28,438 nucleotides of DNA, from contig JBGRQB010000032.1 of the NCBI GenBank assembly GCA_041725875.1, forward strand, positions 1-28,438. The letters run 5' to 3'. Below, piece by piece: positions 14,818 to 22,575 of the stretch. Origin of the DNA: JBGRQB01 sp041725875 (GTDB lineage Bacteria; Bacteroidota; Ignavibacteria; Ignavibacteriales; Melioribacteraceae). Made by a program: the position numbers and the translations under genes. Below the pieces are notes generated by a model that was given only the letters and a program-made list of their open reading frames with translations, made no database searches and was not told where the DNA came from. Within the stretch, counting starts at the first letter, position 1; each line of letters opens with the position of its first letter.

Positions 14818-16469
14818 AATTGATAAAAACCTGTACCCTGTTGATATTATTTTTTAGTGCGGTTGTATCTGCACAAGATCCTGATTCATTATTCAATTAT
14901 TTTATTGGTAACAATTCAATTGAAGGAGAGATTGCCGTTGGAGACAGGAATGAATCTGTTGACGGAAAGAAACCTTCTCTGTTAACCACGGAAAATTTAA
15001 TCCGATATAATTTTAATCAATTTTCCGGCGCACAGCAAGCTTTGTTAAAAGGAATGCTGACCAGATTAGAACTTCACAAAAGTGTTGTTTCACCCTCTGG
15101 ATTTTTCAGAATTCATTATGATACTTCCGGTGTGCATAAACCTGCTTACAGTATAGATGATCTTACAAAAATTCTTGATGATGTTTATGCTTACGAAATA
15201 ACAGAACTTGGATATCCTGCTCCTCCTACAGACGGGGAAAAAGGAGGAGATTCAAAATATGATATTTATATCAGAAAAAATACAGCTAACTGGGGTGTAA
15301 CACATATAGAAAATAAAGTGGGTGATAATACCTGGACGAGCTATATGGAACTTGATAACGATTTTTCAGATAAACGTGTTACCGGTTTAGATGCAGTAAG
15401 AATAACTTGTGCTCACGAATTTCATCATGCAATTCAGGTTGGTAATTTTACTTTTAGTCCGAGCGATGTTTGGTATCATGAAATAACTTCCACTTCAATG
15501 GAAGAGTTTATGTATGATGATGTAAATGATTACTATTTTGAAATTCATCATTATATGAATGGTCTCAGTGTTTCTTTGCCGAGCAGTCCGAAAAATGGTT
15601 ATGACACAACAATCTGGAATCTTTATCTTAAAAAGAAATTTGGAATAGGGATTATAAAGGAAATTTGGTTTGCAATGAGAGAGAACAGAGCAATAAATGC
15701 AATTGCGGTGGTTCTTCTTAGTAAAGGCTCAAATTTCAAAAAAGAATTTGAAGAATTTTCCACTTGGCTTTATTTTACAGGTTCGAGAGCAAAAGAAGGA
15801 AAGTATTTTGAAGAAGCTGCTTCTTATCCTTTATTAAAACCAGCTAATGAGTTCAAGTTTACAGAAGAAAATTATTCTAAAGAAATGCTTTATCTGACCA
15901 AACCGGTTTCAAACAATTTCATTACTTATATAGATTCATCTGTAACTCCGAAAAATGAAATTACAGTGAAAATTACCAACTCAGATTATTCATCAACTGT
16001 TTCCGGTTACGAAACTTTTCCTGTTACATTTACTTTTACAAAAGGGGATGATGACGGTGAAAAGATAATCAAAGATTATTATTATAAACTTCAGATCAAT
16101 GACGGGAATCAGTATATAGGAACTGAGTTTTTCTTTAATGGAAATCTTGCTTCTGAAGGTGTGGATCCTGCAGATAATGATCTGGCTGAATTTGTTTTTC
16201 CTCAGCCTTATAAACCGGCAAAACATGGGAGTCTCTTTTTCACTACTCAAAACAATGATCAAAACTATGCAAAGTTATATATCTTTTCTATCACAATGGA
16301 GCTTCTTTACTCGGGCGAGCTTGACTTGCAGGAGAATGGAAAGTATCCAATTGTAAGATGGGATGGGAAAACTGATTCCGGTAAAAGACTTTCATCAGGT
16401 GTTTATATTTATGTTGTTGATTCAAATGGTAAACTGACAAAAGGAAAATTTGCAGTTCTAAATGAATAA
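14814..16469 (+). CDS. Secreted HEXXH metalloprotease (MXAN_6640-like) with FlgD-like sorting-type C-terminus
   Basis: 551 aa. Signal peptide 1-20 (VVSAQ). The zinc motif AHEFHHAIQ has HEFHH at 201-205. A Glu-rich stretch WYHEITSTSMEEF (220-232) supplies the likely third ligand, the arrangement seen in MXAN_6640-type putative metalloproteases. A beta-rich region (about 370-480) is followed by a C-terminal domain of about 70 residues containing VRWDGKTDSGKRLSSGVYIY, the FlgD-like or type IX secretion sorting-type fold common in Ignavibacteria and Bacteroidetes. It is predicted to be exported and possibly surface-anchored. It overlaps the FG-GAP gene by 4 bp and the ABC ATPase gene by 8 bp. Protease activity is inferred from the motif only. 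Confidence 0.82.
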   Translation: MKLIKTCTLLILFFSAVVSAQDPDSLFNYFIGNNSIEGEIAVGDRNESVDGKKPSLLTTENLIRYNFNQFSGAQQALLKGMLTRLELHKSVVSPSGFFRIHYDTSGVHKPAYSIDDLTKILDDVYAYEITELGYPAPPTDGEKGGDSKYDIYIRKNTANWGVTHIENKVGDNTWTSYMELDNDFSDKRVTGLDAVRITCAHEFHHAIQVGNFTFSPSDVWYHEITSTSMEEFMYDDVNDYYFEIHHYMNGLSVSLPSSPKNGYDTTIWNLYLKKKFGIGIIKEIWFAMRENRAINAIAVVLLSKGSNFKKEFEEFSTWLYFTGSRAKEGKYFEEAASYPLLKPANEFKFTEENYSKEMLYLTKPVSNNFITYIDSSVTPKNEITVKITNSDYSSTVSGYETFPVTFTFTKGDDDGEKIIKDYYYKLQINDGNQYIGTEFFFNGNLASEGVDPADNDLAEFVFPQPYKPAKHGSLFFTTQNNDQNYAKLYIFSITMELLYSGELDLQENGKYPIVRWDGKTDSGKRLSSGVYIYVVDSNGKLTKGKFAVLNE

Positions 16470-17097
16470 TTACGAATTAAAAATAGAAAGCCTTACAAAA
16501 AGATTCGGACGCCGAATAATTTTTGAAAACCTTAGTTTTGAAATGAGTTCCGGAAACATTTACGGTATTTCCGGTCCGAATGGTTCAGGGAAATCTACTT
16601 TGGTGAAAATATTAGCAAACCTGATTTCACCCAATTCCGGTAAAGTTATACATAAAGTAAATGATGAAATTATCAAAAATGATTTTGTATATGAACACCT
16701 GGGATTTGTTTCCCCTTATCTTGTTATGTATGATGAGTTTACAGCTGAAGAGAATATAAAAATTTCTGAATCTGTAAGAAATAAAACTTTTGATAAAGAA
16801 CGCGTAAAGGAATTATTTGAAATTGTCGGGTTATCAAAACGAAGAAAAGATGCAGTAGGTACTTTTTCCTCAGGAATGAAACAGAGATTAAAATATGTTT
16901 TTGCTCTTGCGCATAATCCGGAGTTTATAATTTTTGACGAAGCAACTGCAAATCTTGATGATGAAGGAAAAGAAAAAGTTTTTGAGCTGATAAAAGTTAT
17001 GGGTCGTGACAGACTTGTAATTTTAGCTTCAAACGAATCGCAGGAACTTGATTTATGTAAGGAAGTTATTTCACTAATGGAGTTTAAGAGGAAATAA
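16462..17097 (+). CDS. ccmA: ABC transporter ATP-binding protein, CcmA-like (cytochrome c maturation heme exporter)
   Basis: 211-aa single ABC ATPase. Walker A GPNGSGKS is at 38-45, the signature is SSGMKQR near 135 and Walker B is IIFDEATANLD near 153-163. The D-loop and switch region LVILASNESQELDLC carries Ser-Asn where the switch His is usual, a trait often seen in CcmA ATPases. The immediately following CcmB-like permease supports the call. CcmAB uses ATP in transferring heme via CcmE for c-type cytochrome assembly. Its start lies inside the protease gene. Other ABC-2-type functions cannot be excluded for the ATPase alone. Confidence 0.78.
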   Translation: MNNYELKIESLTKRFGRRIIFENLSFEMSSGNIYGISGPNGSGKSTLVKILANLISPNSGKVIHKVNDEIIKNDFVYEHLGFVSPYLVMYDEFTAEENIKISESVRNKTFDKERVKELFEIVGLSKRRKDAVGTFSSGMKQRLKYVFALAHNPEFIIFDEATANLDDEGKEKVFELIKVMGRDRLVILASNESQELDLCKEVISLMEFKRK

Positions 17098-17099
17098 CT

Positions 17100-17765
17100 A
17101 TGATAAAAAAAGCATTTTCTATTTTTTATAAAGACTGGCAATCTGAACTGCGCACAAGATATGCAGTTAATTCGCTGGCAATGTTTATTCTGGTAACTGT
17201 AAGTGTTTTTGTATTTGCACTTGGAGAAGAAAAAGTTTCTCCTCAGTTAATTGCCGGACTTTTCTGGATTGGCGCCTTCTTTTCGGCAATGTCAGGTTTA
17301 AGCAGAATTTTTGTTACAGAAGAAGAACGCGGTACAACATTATTTTTGAAACTTGTAGCTTCTCCTTCAACTGTCTATTTAGGTAAACTTTTGTTTAATC
17401 TGATTTTGAGTATCGGAATAAATCTTTTTATAACACTTCTTTTTTTCTTCTTTTTTGATTCATTTATAATTCAGCAGGTTTTATTATTCTTTGCAATGTT
17501 TTTGCTGGGCAGTGCAGGAATTGCAATATCCTCAACAACAATAGCCGCAATAATTTCCAGAGCAAGTTCCAAAGGAAATCTTTTTGCTGTTTTGGCGTTT
17601 CCTATCTTGTTACCATTGATTTTAATTTTACTTGAGATCACCAAAGTTTGTATCAAGGGAAATGGTTTATCAGACGGAATGGTTGAACTTGGAATGCTTG
17701 TAAGCTATGATGTAATTATGTTTACAATAGGATTAATGTTATTTGATTTTATCTGGAAAGATTAG
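17100..17765 (+). CDS. ccmB: CcmB-like heme exporter permease
   Basis: 221 aa with six hydrophobic helices (about 22-42, 50-66, 95-120, 126-150, 160-180, 196-216). The N-terminus FSIFYKDWQSELRTRYAVNSL and the segment LSRIFVTEEERGTT followed by LKLVASPSTVYLGK match CcmB (kD...E.R.R..., E...G....L.aP.s..ylGK). The C-terminus FDFIWKD resembles the F.(F/Y)LW(K/R)(D/E) end of CcmB. It sits 2 bp after ccmA. CcmC, normally the next gene, is absent: a terminator and a minus-strand gene follow. The heme-handling partners must lie elsewhere. Confidence 0.82.
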   Translation: MIKKAFSIFYKDWQSELRTRYAVNSLAMFILVTVSVFVFALGEEKVSPQLIAGLFWIGAFFSAMSGLSRIFVTEEERGTTLFLKLVASPSTVYLGKLLFNLILSIGINLFITLLFFFFFDSFIIQQVLLFFAMFLLGSAGIAISSTTIAAIISRASSKGNLFAVLAFPILLPLILILLEITKVCIKGNGLSDGMVELGMLVSYDVIMFTIGLMLFDFIWKD

Positions 17766-17789
17766 CGGACGGCGAACCGCCCGCTTTTA
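17764..17789 (+). terminator. GC-rich rho-independent terminator after ccmB
   Basis: Stem 17764-17772 pairs with 17777-17785 with a single A-C mismatch and a CGAA loop, followed by CTTTTAT. It overlaps the ccmB stop codon. On the minus strand no T-run follows, so termination of the S46 peptidase gene here is less certain. Confidence 0.75.
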
Positions 17790-17795
17790 TAAATT

Positions 17796-19937
17796 TTAGT
17801 TAACACCCATTTCAGTTAATAAATGTCCGGCATCACCAATTTTTTCAGTTACCCATAAACAATATCTTATATCAACGCCAATTGAGCGACTGTAAGATTC
17901 GTTCCAGGCATAATCGTTAATTGTAGCTTCATAAGCGCGGTCAAAATTAACCCCGATTAATTCACCTTTTGCATTAAGAATTGGACTTCCTGAGTTTCCG
18001 CCTGTAGTATCCATATTGTAAAGAAGAGCAACAGGAACGCTGCCAAGATCTTTATCATAGAATCTGCCGAAATCTTTTGCATCATATAATTCTTTAAGTT
18101 TGTAAGGAATTTTGTATTCAGGATTTCCCCATAAACTTTTATCAATTAAACCGTCAAGAGTTGTAAATGGTTTTGACCAGGTTGCATCTTTTGGTGAGTA
18201 ACCTTTGATGTAACCATAAGTTAATCTTAAAGTACTGTTTGCATCAGGAATAAATGAAGATTTTTTCCAAAGCTTTTTAACTTCCGTAAGTTTTGGCATT
18301 AAAGCACTTACTGAGCCGTCTATCTGATCTAGTTCTTTTGCAAGAGCAAGATATTGATCTTTTAATTCAATCATAAAGTTTATGATTTCACTGTTCTGAG
18401 CTTTAGCTTCTTCAAGATTTAATTTCATTAATTTTGAAATATTTTCTTCGCTTAAGAAATCTTTTGAAGCAAGTTTTGCTACAAAGCCTTCAATATCAGA
18501 GATATTTTTAAGTGCTTTTATCTCACTGGCATTTTTGAATTTCTTTGCATCATTAAGCATTTTTATCATTAAGCGTTTTTCTAATTCAAGGTCAATTGCT
18601 GCAGAAGTCTTTTTAATGAAGTTTTCTCTTTTTACAGGAGAAATTCTTTCAGATTCCGGTTTTGACATTTCATCAAAGTTTTCTGAAAGAGCACCCAAAG
18701 TTTGAGCTAATCTTGATAATCTTCTTAATCTGCTGAACCAAAGATCTGCTTCGGCATAGTCAAACATTTTTCCGTAAACAGTTTCAATATCTGTTAACAG
18801 AGTACCATATTTTTCTTTTAACTCAGAGTTCTGCTGAATAAATTCCTGTAAAAGTTTTTCTTCTTTTACTTTCTTTTCAACAAGATTTAATCTTCTTATA
18901 CCTAAAAGTTTTCCGCGGTAATTTTTCATTGTGTTTGCCAAACCTTTGATATAAGGTGCATATTTCAATTGAAGAGCAGTATCATCTTTTGAAATATCTT
19001 CAAGCTGATCTATCATAAATCCGTACAAACCAGAAATATATGGAAGCTGGAAGTTTTCCTGATAAGCAAGAAATTGTGACGGACGATGTCTGAAAGTTCT
19101 GCCCGGATAACCAACTATAAAAGCAAAATCGTTTTCTTTAACACCATTTGCATTTACTTTTAACCAGCGTTTTGGTTTGAAAGGAACATTATCTTTTGAA
19201 TATTCTGCAGCGCTTCCGTCTTTGGCAACATAAGCTCTCATAAATGTAAAATCGCCTGTATGGCGCGGCCACATCCAGTTGTCTGTTTCGCCGCCAAACT
19301 CACCAATTGCTCTTGGAGGGGCGTATACAAGTCTTACATCCTTAATAATTCTGTATTTAAATAAAACGTATGTCTGACCAATAAACATTTCTGAAACACT
19401 TGCTACAATCGATTTTTCAGAGTCATTTGCTTCCTGTGCAATCGATCTCATTTTTTTTGAAATAATTTTAGCTCTTTCAGAAAGTGTTTTTGCTTCTGCA
19501 GCTGCTGCAAGAATTTTATCGGAAACATCTTCGTAAGATTCCATAATTCTTACTGTGTAGCCCTGAGCTGGAATTTCATCCATTTTAGTTTTAGCGGTAA
19601 ATCCGTTTTCAAGATAATTTTGTTCAGGAGTACTTGCATTACTTACTGCTCTGAATCCGCAGTGGTGATTTGTAATTATCAAGCCTTCTTCCGAAACAAA
19701 TGAACCTGTACATCCGCCTATTTTTACAAGTGCGTCAATAAGACTGACACCATTTGGATTATACAAATCATCCGGGTCCATTTGTAATCCTGCTTTTACA
19801 AGATCAATTTTATGAACTTCACTCATCGGAAACATTCCTTCTGCCGGCAGAGCTGCTGCAATTAATCCGGCAAGGGAAATTGTAATTATGGAAACCAGAC
19901 GAACCAGTTTCTTGTTTCTCTTAATAAAACTTTTCAT
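17796..19937 (-). CDS. S46-family dipeptidyl-peptidase, DPP11-like (acidic P1 preference predicted)
   Basis: 713 aa, typical S46 length, with an N-terminal hydrophobic signal or anchor (about 13-33). The mature part begins GMFPMSEV. The chymotrypsin-fold triad is visible as TNHHCGF (catalytic His92) and GNSGSP (Ser649), with the Asp in the middle region. A long helical insert (about 330-560) is family-typical. The residue 18 positions after the catalytic Ser is Arg667 in NFDR. The same spacing is found in P. gingivalis DPP11 (Ser655/Arg673), whereas DPP7 has Gly, so cleavage after Asp or Glu at P1 is inferred. It acts in the periplasm on oligopeptides. An AGGA ribosome-binding site lies 8 nt before the ATG. 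Confidence 0.92.
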   Translation of the reverse strand: MKSFIKRNKKLVRLVSIITISLAGLIAAALPAEGMFPMSEVHKIDLVKAGLQMDPDDLYNPNGVSLIDALVKIGGCTGSFVSEEGLIITNHHCGFRAVSNASTPEQNYLENGFTAKTKMDEIPAQGYTVRIMESYEDVSDKILAAAAEAKTLSERAKIISKKMRSIAQEANDSEKSIVASVSEMFIGQTYVLFKYRIIKDVRLVYAPPRAIGEFGGETDNWMWPRHTGDFTFMRAYVAKDGSAAEYSKDNVPFKPKRWLKVNANGVKENDFAFIVGYPGRTFRHRPSQFLAYQENFQLPYISGLYGFMIDQLEDISKDDTALQLKYAPYIKGLANTMKNYRGKLLGIRRLNLVEKKVKEEKLLQEFIQQNSELKEKYGTLLTDIETVYGKMFDYAEADLWFSRLRRLSRLAQTLGALSENFDEMSKPESERISPVKRENFIKKTSAAIDLELEKRLMIKMLNDAKKFKNASEIKALKNISDIEGFVAKLASKDFLSEENISKLMKLNLEEAKAQNSEIINFMIELKDQYLALAKELDQIDGSVSALMPKLTEVKKLWKKSSFIPDANSTLRLTYGYIKGYSPKDATWSKPFTTLDGLIDKSLWGNPEYKIPYKLKELYDAKDFGRFYDKDLGSVPVALLYNMDTTGGNSGSPILNAKGELIGVNFDRAYEATINDYAWNESYSRSIGVDIRYCLWVTEKIGDAGHLLTEMGVN

Positions 19938-20021
19938 TATGAATATCCTGTCTATGATTTTTAGAGATGGATAAAATTAATTAAATAGAATTTAAACTTA
20001 AAGAGGAAAGGGAAAGAAGGG

Positions 20022-20075
20022 CCGGTAATCGACACCTCTGATTCAGATTGCTGAACAAAAGGCCTCAATTACCGG
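20022..20075 (-). ncRNA. 54-nt extended hairpin between two minus-strand genes, unidentified
   Basis: Outer arms CCGGTAAT (20022-20029) and ATTACCGG (20068-20075) pair perfectly over 8 bp. Inside, CCTCTG (20035-20040) pairs with CAAAAGG (20056-20062) with one bulge. TTCAG (20042-20046) pairs with CTGAA (20051-20055) over an ATTG loop. On the minus strand it lies 17 nt after the barrel-protein stop and about 85 nt before the S46 peptidase start. No T-run follows on either strand, so it is not an ordinary terminator. It could be an RNA stabiliser, a riboswitch-like leader, a small RNA or a DNA-level repeat. Confidence 0.45.
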
Positions 20076-20091
20076 TTTGGATTTATATCAT

Positions 20092-20565
20092 TTATGGGGT
20101 TAAGTCAAAGTAATATCTGCTGCCAAGACTTACATCAAGTTCAAGCTTTGTTGAGGGGAGCAGATTAAATACAGGAGCTATTTCAAAAAAAGCATCAACT
20201 GGTAAATCGGTTGGTGACCAGGTTAAACCAACAACGCCTCTAACACCAAAAACATCATCTTTATCAGAATATGTTTTTATTTTGGCACCAAATCCGTAAT
20301 GCAGAATGATCGGTTCGTTTGTATCAAACAAATCGGCTTTGTGATGAAGATAATCTACGTGTAGAACCAGTTTACCTTTTGTGGCAACTGAATATCCTAA
20401 ACCAAAATCAATTGCATTGGTGCTGTTAAGATAATATTTTCCGCTTAATCCGGAAGGCTCGCCGAGCATTACTCCCAGACCAAATTTTTTCTGATGACTT
20501 TTTGTTCCTTCTGCAAAAATAAATGAACCGCTGATTAGTAATAATATCAACATTTTTTTTAGCAT
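20092..20565 (-). CDS. Small outer-membrane beta-barrel protein of unknown function
   Basis: 157 aa with signal peptide 1-18 (FIFAEG). The mature start KKFGLGVMLGEPSGLSGKYYL followed by STNAIDFGLGYS is a recurring pattern in small exported barrel proteins of Bacteroidetes and Deltaproteobacteria. Alternating hydrophobic strands follow with a RYYF-type aromatic terminus, predicting an eight-strand-class barrel. An ATG with GGGGA 8 nt upstream is used. It is divergent from the GlmU-like gene and lies upstream of the S46 gene on the same strand, with a 54-nt hairpin between them. Structure inferred; function unknown. Confidence 0.7.
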   Translation of the reverse strand: MLKKMLILLLISGSFIFAEGTKSHQKKFGLGVMLGEPSGLSGKYYLNSTNAIDFGLGYSVATKGKLVLHVDYLHHKADLFDTNEPIILHYGFGAKIKTYSDKDDVFGVRGVVGLTWSPTDLPVDAFFEIAPVFNLLPSTKLELDVSLGSRYYFDLTP

Positions 20566-20705
20566 AATACATTTCCCCGTTTATTTATAACACAAATTTA
20601 TTGGTTTATTTAGAATAATAAAATGTATTAAAAGTTCCATCTTTTTTATAGTAGTTTCAGAAATAGTTATATTTTGACAACCAAAAATCAAAATATGAGA
20701 ATTTT

Positions 20706-22127
20706 ATGACGGCAAAAAATATTAATGAAATTATTCAATCTTTCTCACAACCATTTGATTATAAATTATCTGAGACAGCCATAATTCTTGCTGCCGGACA
20801 TGGAAAAAGAATAAAATCAAATACATCAAAAATGTTGCACAAAGTGTGGGATGTTCCTACGGTTGAAAGAGTTTTTAACGCCTGTAGTGAAGGTCTGGAA
20901 GCTGCAAACAAAATTGTTGTTGTGGGAACAAAAGCAGAAGATGTTGTTAAGGCTGTCGGGGAAAAAGAGAAAAACGGATTTGCCTATCAGGAAGTTCAAA
21001 ATGGTACGGGACACGCAGTGCAGGTTGCACTTGAAGGAATAGATAAAGAAAATTACGACGGAATAGTTTATATCCTGCTTGGTGATATGGGACTTTTTGA
21101 CGCAGACACGATGAAAGATTTCAGAGAAGCATTTATAAACTCCAACAGCGATATGATGGTTCTTACAGGATTATATGAAGGTGAGCCGGGAAAAAATGCT
21201 TACGGAAGAATTGTGAGAGTTAAGGGAGAAGATATTAACGGAATCCAGACTCCGGATATTCAGGGAAATGTAATTGAAATAAAAGAACATAAAGATATTC
21301 TGGCTTTGGATGAGAAGGAGGATTACATTCTGAAATATGCCGGCAAAAGTTTCAAATATACAAGAGAAGAATTGATTAACAATAATGAATTTAATTCAGG
21401 CGTTTTTGCGTTTAAGTTCAAACCATTGGTTCAGCTTATTGAAAAAATACAGAGCAACAATGTTCAGAATGAAATTTATCTTACCGATCTGATTGCGTTG
21501 TTTAACGAAGAAGGGTTGAAAATATCTGCTGCAAGTCCGAAAAAACAATATGTTTTAATGGGATTTAATGATAAATCGGTTCTTCAGGAAATGAATGAGT
21601 TTGTAAGAGAACTCAACTATGGCAAAATCAAAAATATTGTGGAAATTAAAGATCCGAATGATTTTTTCATTGCAGAAGACGTAATTGCAGATTTTATTAA
21701 AGCTGATGAAAATGGTATTTTGCTCGATATCAAAATCGGGAAAGGTGCGTATATTGGAAAAGGAGTTAAACTTGGAACCAATGTAAGTGTCGGGCGTGAT
21801 GTAAGGATAAACGGAAGCAACATCAAAATAGGAAATAATGTTAAAATAAGAAGAAATTCCATTATAGAAGGAAATGTTGAAATCGGTTCTGGTTCCGATA
21901 TAAGAGCAAATGTAATTTTACAAGGCTCTGATAAAAAAGGGTTAAAAATTGGTGAAAATGTAAAAATTGACGGCATCAGTAAAATTACCAATTGTGAAAT
22001 AGAAAACAATGTTTCAATTGAACATTGTGTACTTGAGAATAAAAAGATCAAATTTGTTGAAAAAGAAGGTAAAGCTGTAGAATATAAATTTATATTGCCG
22101 GAACCTGAAGGAATTGAACATATTTAA
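20706..22127 (+). CDS. GlmU-like sugar-phosphate nucleotidyltransferase with left-handed beta-helix but no acetyltransferase site
   Basis: 473 aa. Residues about 24-305 form a nucleotidyltransferase domain close to the GlmU pyrophosphorylase: LAAGHGKR (28-35), SKMLH with Lys42, QNGTGHAVQ (98-106), LLGDMG with metal Asp127, YGRIV (166-170), EFNSGVFAF (228-236) and NEIYLTDLI (255-263). It probably makes UDP-GlcNAc or a similar NDP-sugar from a sugar 1-phosphate. The C-terminus (about 340-445) is hexapeptide-repeat beta-helix. It lacks the GlmU acetyltransferase segment with the catalytic His and Lys (HLxYxGD-type motif), so GlcN-1-P acetylation is unlikely. An N-terminal extension of about 23 residues precedes the catalytic loop. 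A strong terminator shared with rpsT follows. Confidence 0.82.
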   Translation: MTAKNINEIIQSFSQPFDYKLSETAIILAAGHGKRIKSNTSKMLHKVWDVPTVERVFNACSEGLEAANKIVVVGTKAEDVVKAVGEKEKNGFAYQEVQNGTGHAVQVALEGIDKENYDGIVYILLGDMGLFDADTMKDFREAFINSNSDMMVLTGLYEGEPGKNAYGRIVRVKGEDINGIQTPDIQGNVIEIKEHKDILALDEKEDYILKYAGKSFKYTREELINNNEFNSGVFAFKFKPLVQLIEKIQSNNVQNEIYLTDLIALFNEEGLKISAASPKKQYVLMGFNDKSVLQEMNEFVRELNYGKIKNIVEIKDPNDFFIAEDVIADFIKADENGILLDIKIGKGAYIGKGVKLGTNVSVGRDVRINGSNIKIGNNVKIRRNSIIEGNVEIGSGSDIRANVILQGSDKKGLKIGENVKIDGISKITNCEIENNVSIEHCVLENKKIKFVEKEGKAVEYKFILPEPEGIEHI

Positions 22128-22130
22128 AAT

Positions 22131-22160
22131 AAAAAATCCCTCAGATTGAGGGATTTTTTT
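22131..22160. terminator. Bidirectional rho-independent terminator
   Basis: Arms 22131-22143 and 22147-22159 form a perfect 13-bp stem including the A/T tails around a 3-nt loop, core ATCCCTCA/TGAGGGAT. T-runs exist on both strands, so it ends the GlmU-like gene and rpsT. Confidence 0.9.
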
Positions 22161-22182
22161 TATACAAAACCTTAGTAATCGA

Positions 22183-22437
22183 TTATTTTAAACCATTAAC
22201 AAATCTTGTAAGAGAAGATTTTCTTCTTGCAGCAGTATTTCTGTGAATTCTGCCTTTGCTAACGTTTTTATCAATAAATGAAACAGCTTCTTTCAAAATT
22301 GGTTCTGCAACTGTTTTTTCAGTCTGATCTTTAACTTTTTTAATTAAAGTTTTCAATCTTGAATTAGCTTCTTTGTTCATCAGTCTTCTTTTCTCACTAG
22401 TTCTGATTCTTTTCTTTGCAGACTTATGATTAGCCAT
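22183..22437 (-). CDS. rpsT: 30S ribosomal protein S20
   Basis: 84 aa, the normal size. It begins MANHKSAKKRIRTSEKRR and contains IHRNTAARRKSSLTR near the end, both diagnostic of bacterial S20, which binds 16S rRNA helices in the 30S body. It is Lys/Arg-rich and helical. It is monocistronic, with its own promoter, a CAGGAAT-type ribosome-binding site and a terminator shared with the convergent GlmU-like gene. Confidence 0.98.
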   Translation of the reverse strand: MANHKSAKKRIRTSEKRRLMNKEANSRLKTLIKKVKDQTEKTVAEPILKEAVSFIDKNVSKGRIHRNTAARRKSSLTRFVNGLK

Positions 22438-22473
22438 CGTAATTCCTGTTTTTTTATGATTTTTCTAAGTCTA

Positions 22474-22505
22474 CAAATATAGTATTTAAAGCAAATTATG
22501 TCAAA
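22474..22505 (-). promoter_or_regulatory. rpsT promoter
   Basis: Read on the minus strand, TTTG (22502-22505), 20 bp, then TATATTTG (22474-22481) fits the Bacteroidetes TTTG-N20-TAnnTTTG pattern. The same sequence also reads TTGACA-17 bp-TATATT, a near-consensus sigma-70 promoter. The predicted start lies about 30 nt before the rpsT ATG. Confidence 0.6.
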
Positions 22506-22522
22506 TTCATTAAAAAATTAAA

Positions 22523-22554
22523 ATTGTGTCATAAAAATCATATTTGTAAATTTG
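22523..22554 (+). promoter_or_regulatory. queED promoter, divergent from rpsT
   Basis: ATTG (22523-22526), 20 bp, then TAAATTTG (22547-22554) fits TTTG-N20-TAnnTTTG with one mismatch. It also reads TTGTGT-17 bp-TAAATT. The in-frame TTG at 22552 lies inside the -7 box, which argues for the later ATG as the queE start. Confidence 0.5.
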
Positions 22555-22575
22555 GAATGTAGAGAAAGGAAATAT

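Noticed and set aside
20022..20075. SRP (4.5S-like) RNA or a named riboswitch
   Set aside because: The conserved SRP loop sequence is absent, and I see none of the core motifs of riboswitch classes I can recall; only the hairpin itself is supported.
22438..22575. preQ1 riboswitch ahead of queE-queD
   Set aside because: The gap is mostly filled by two promoters and I find no GGTTC-type aptamer stem with an A-rich tail; the leader after the predicted start is too short.
22552..22575. Longer queE starting at TTG 22552
   Set aside because: That TTG lies inside the predicted -7 promoter box and has no ribosome-binding site, while ATG 22576 has AAAGGA at proper spacing.
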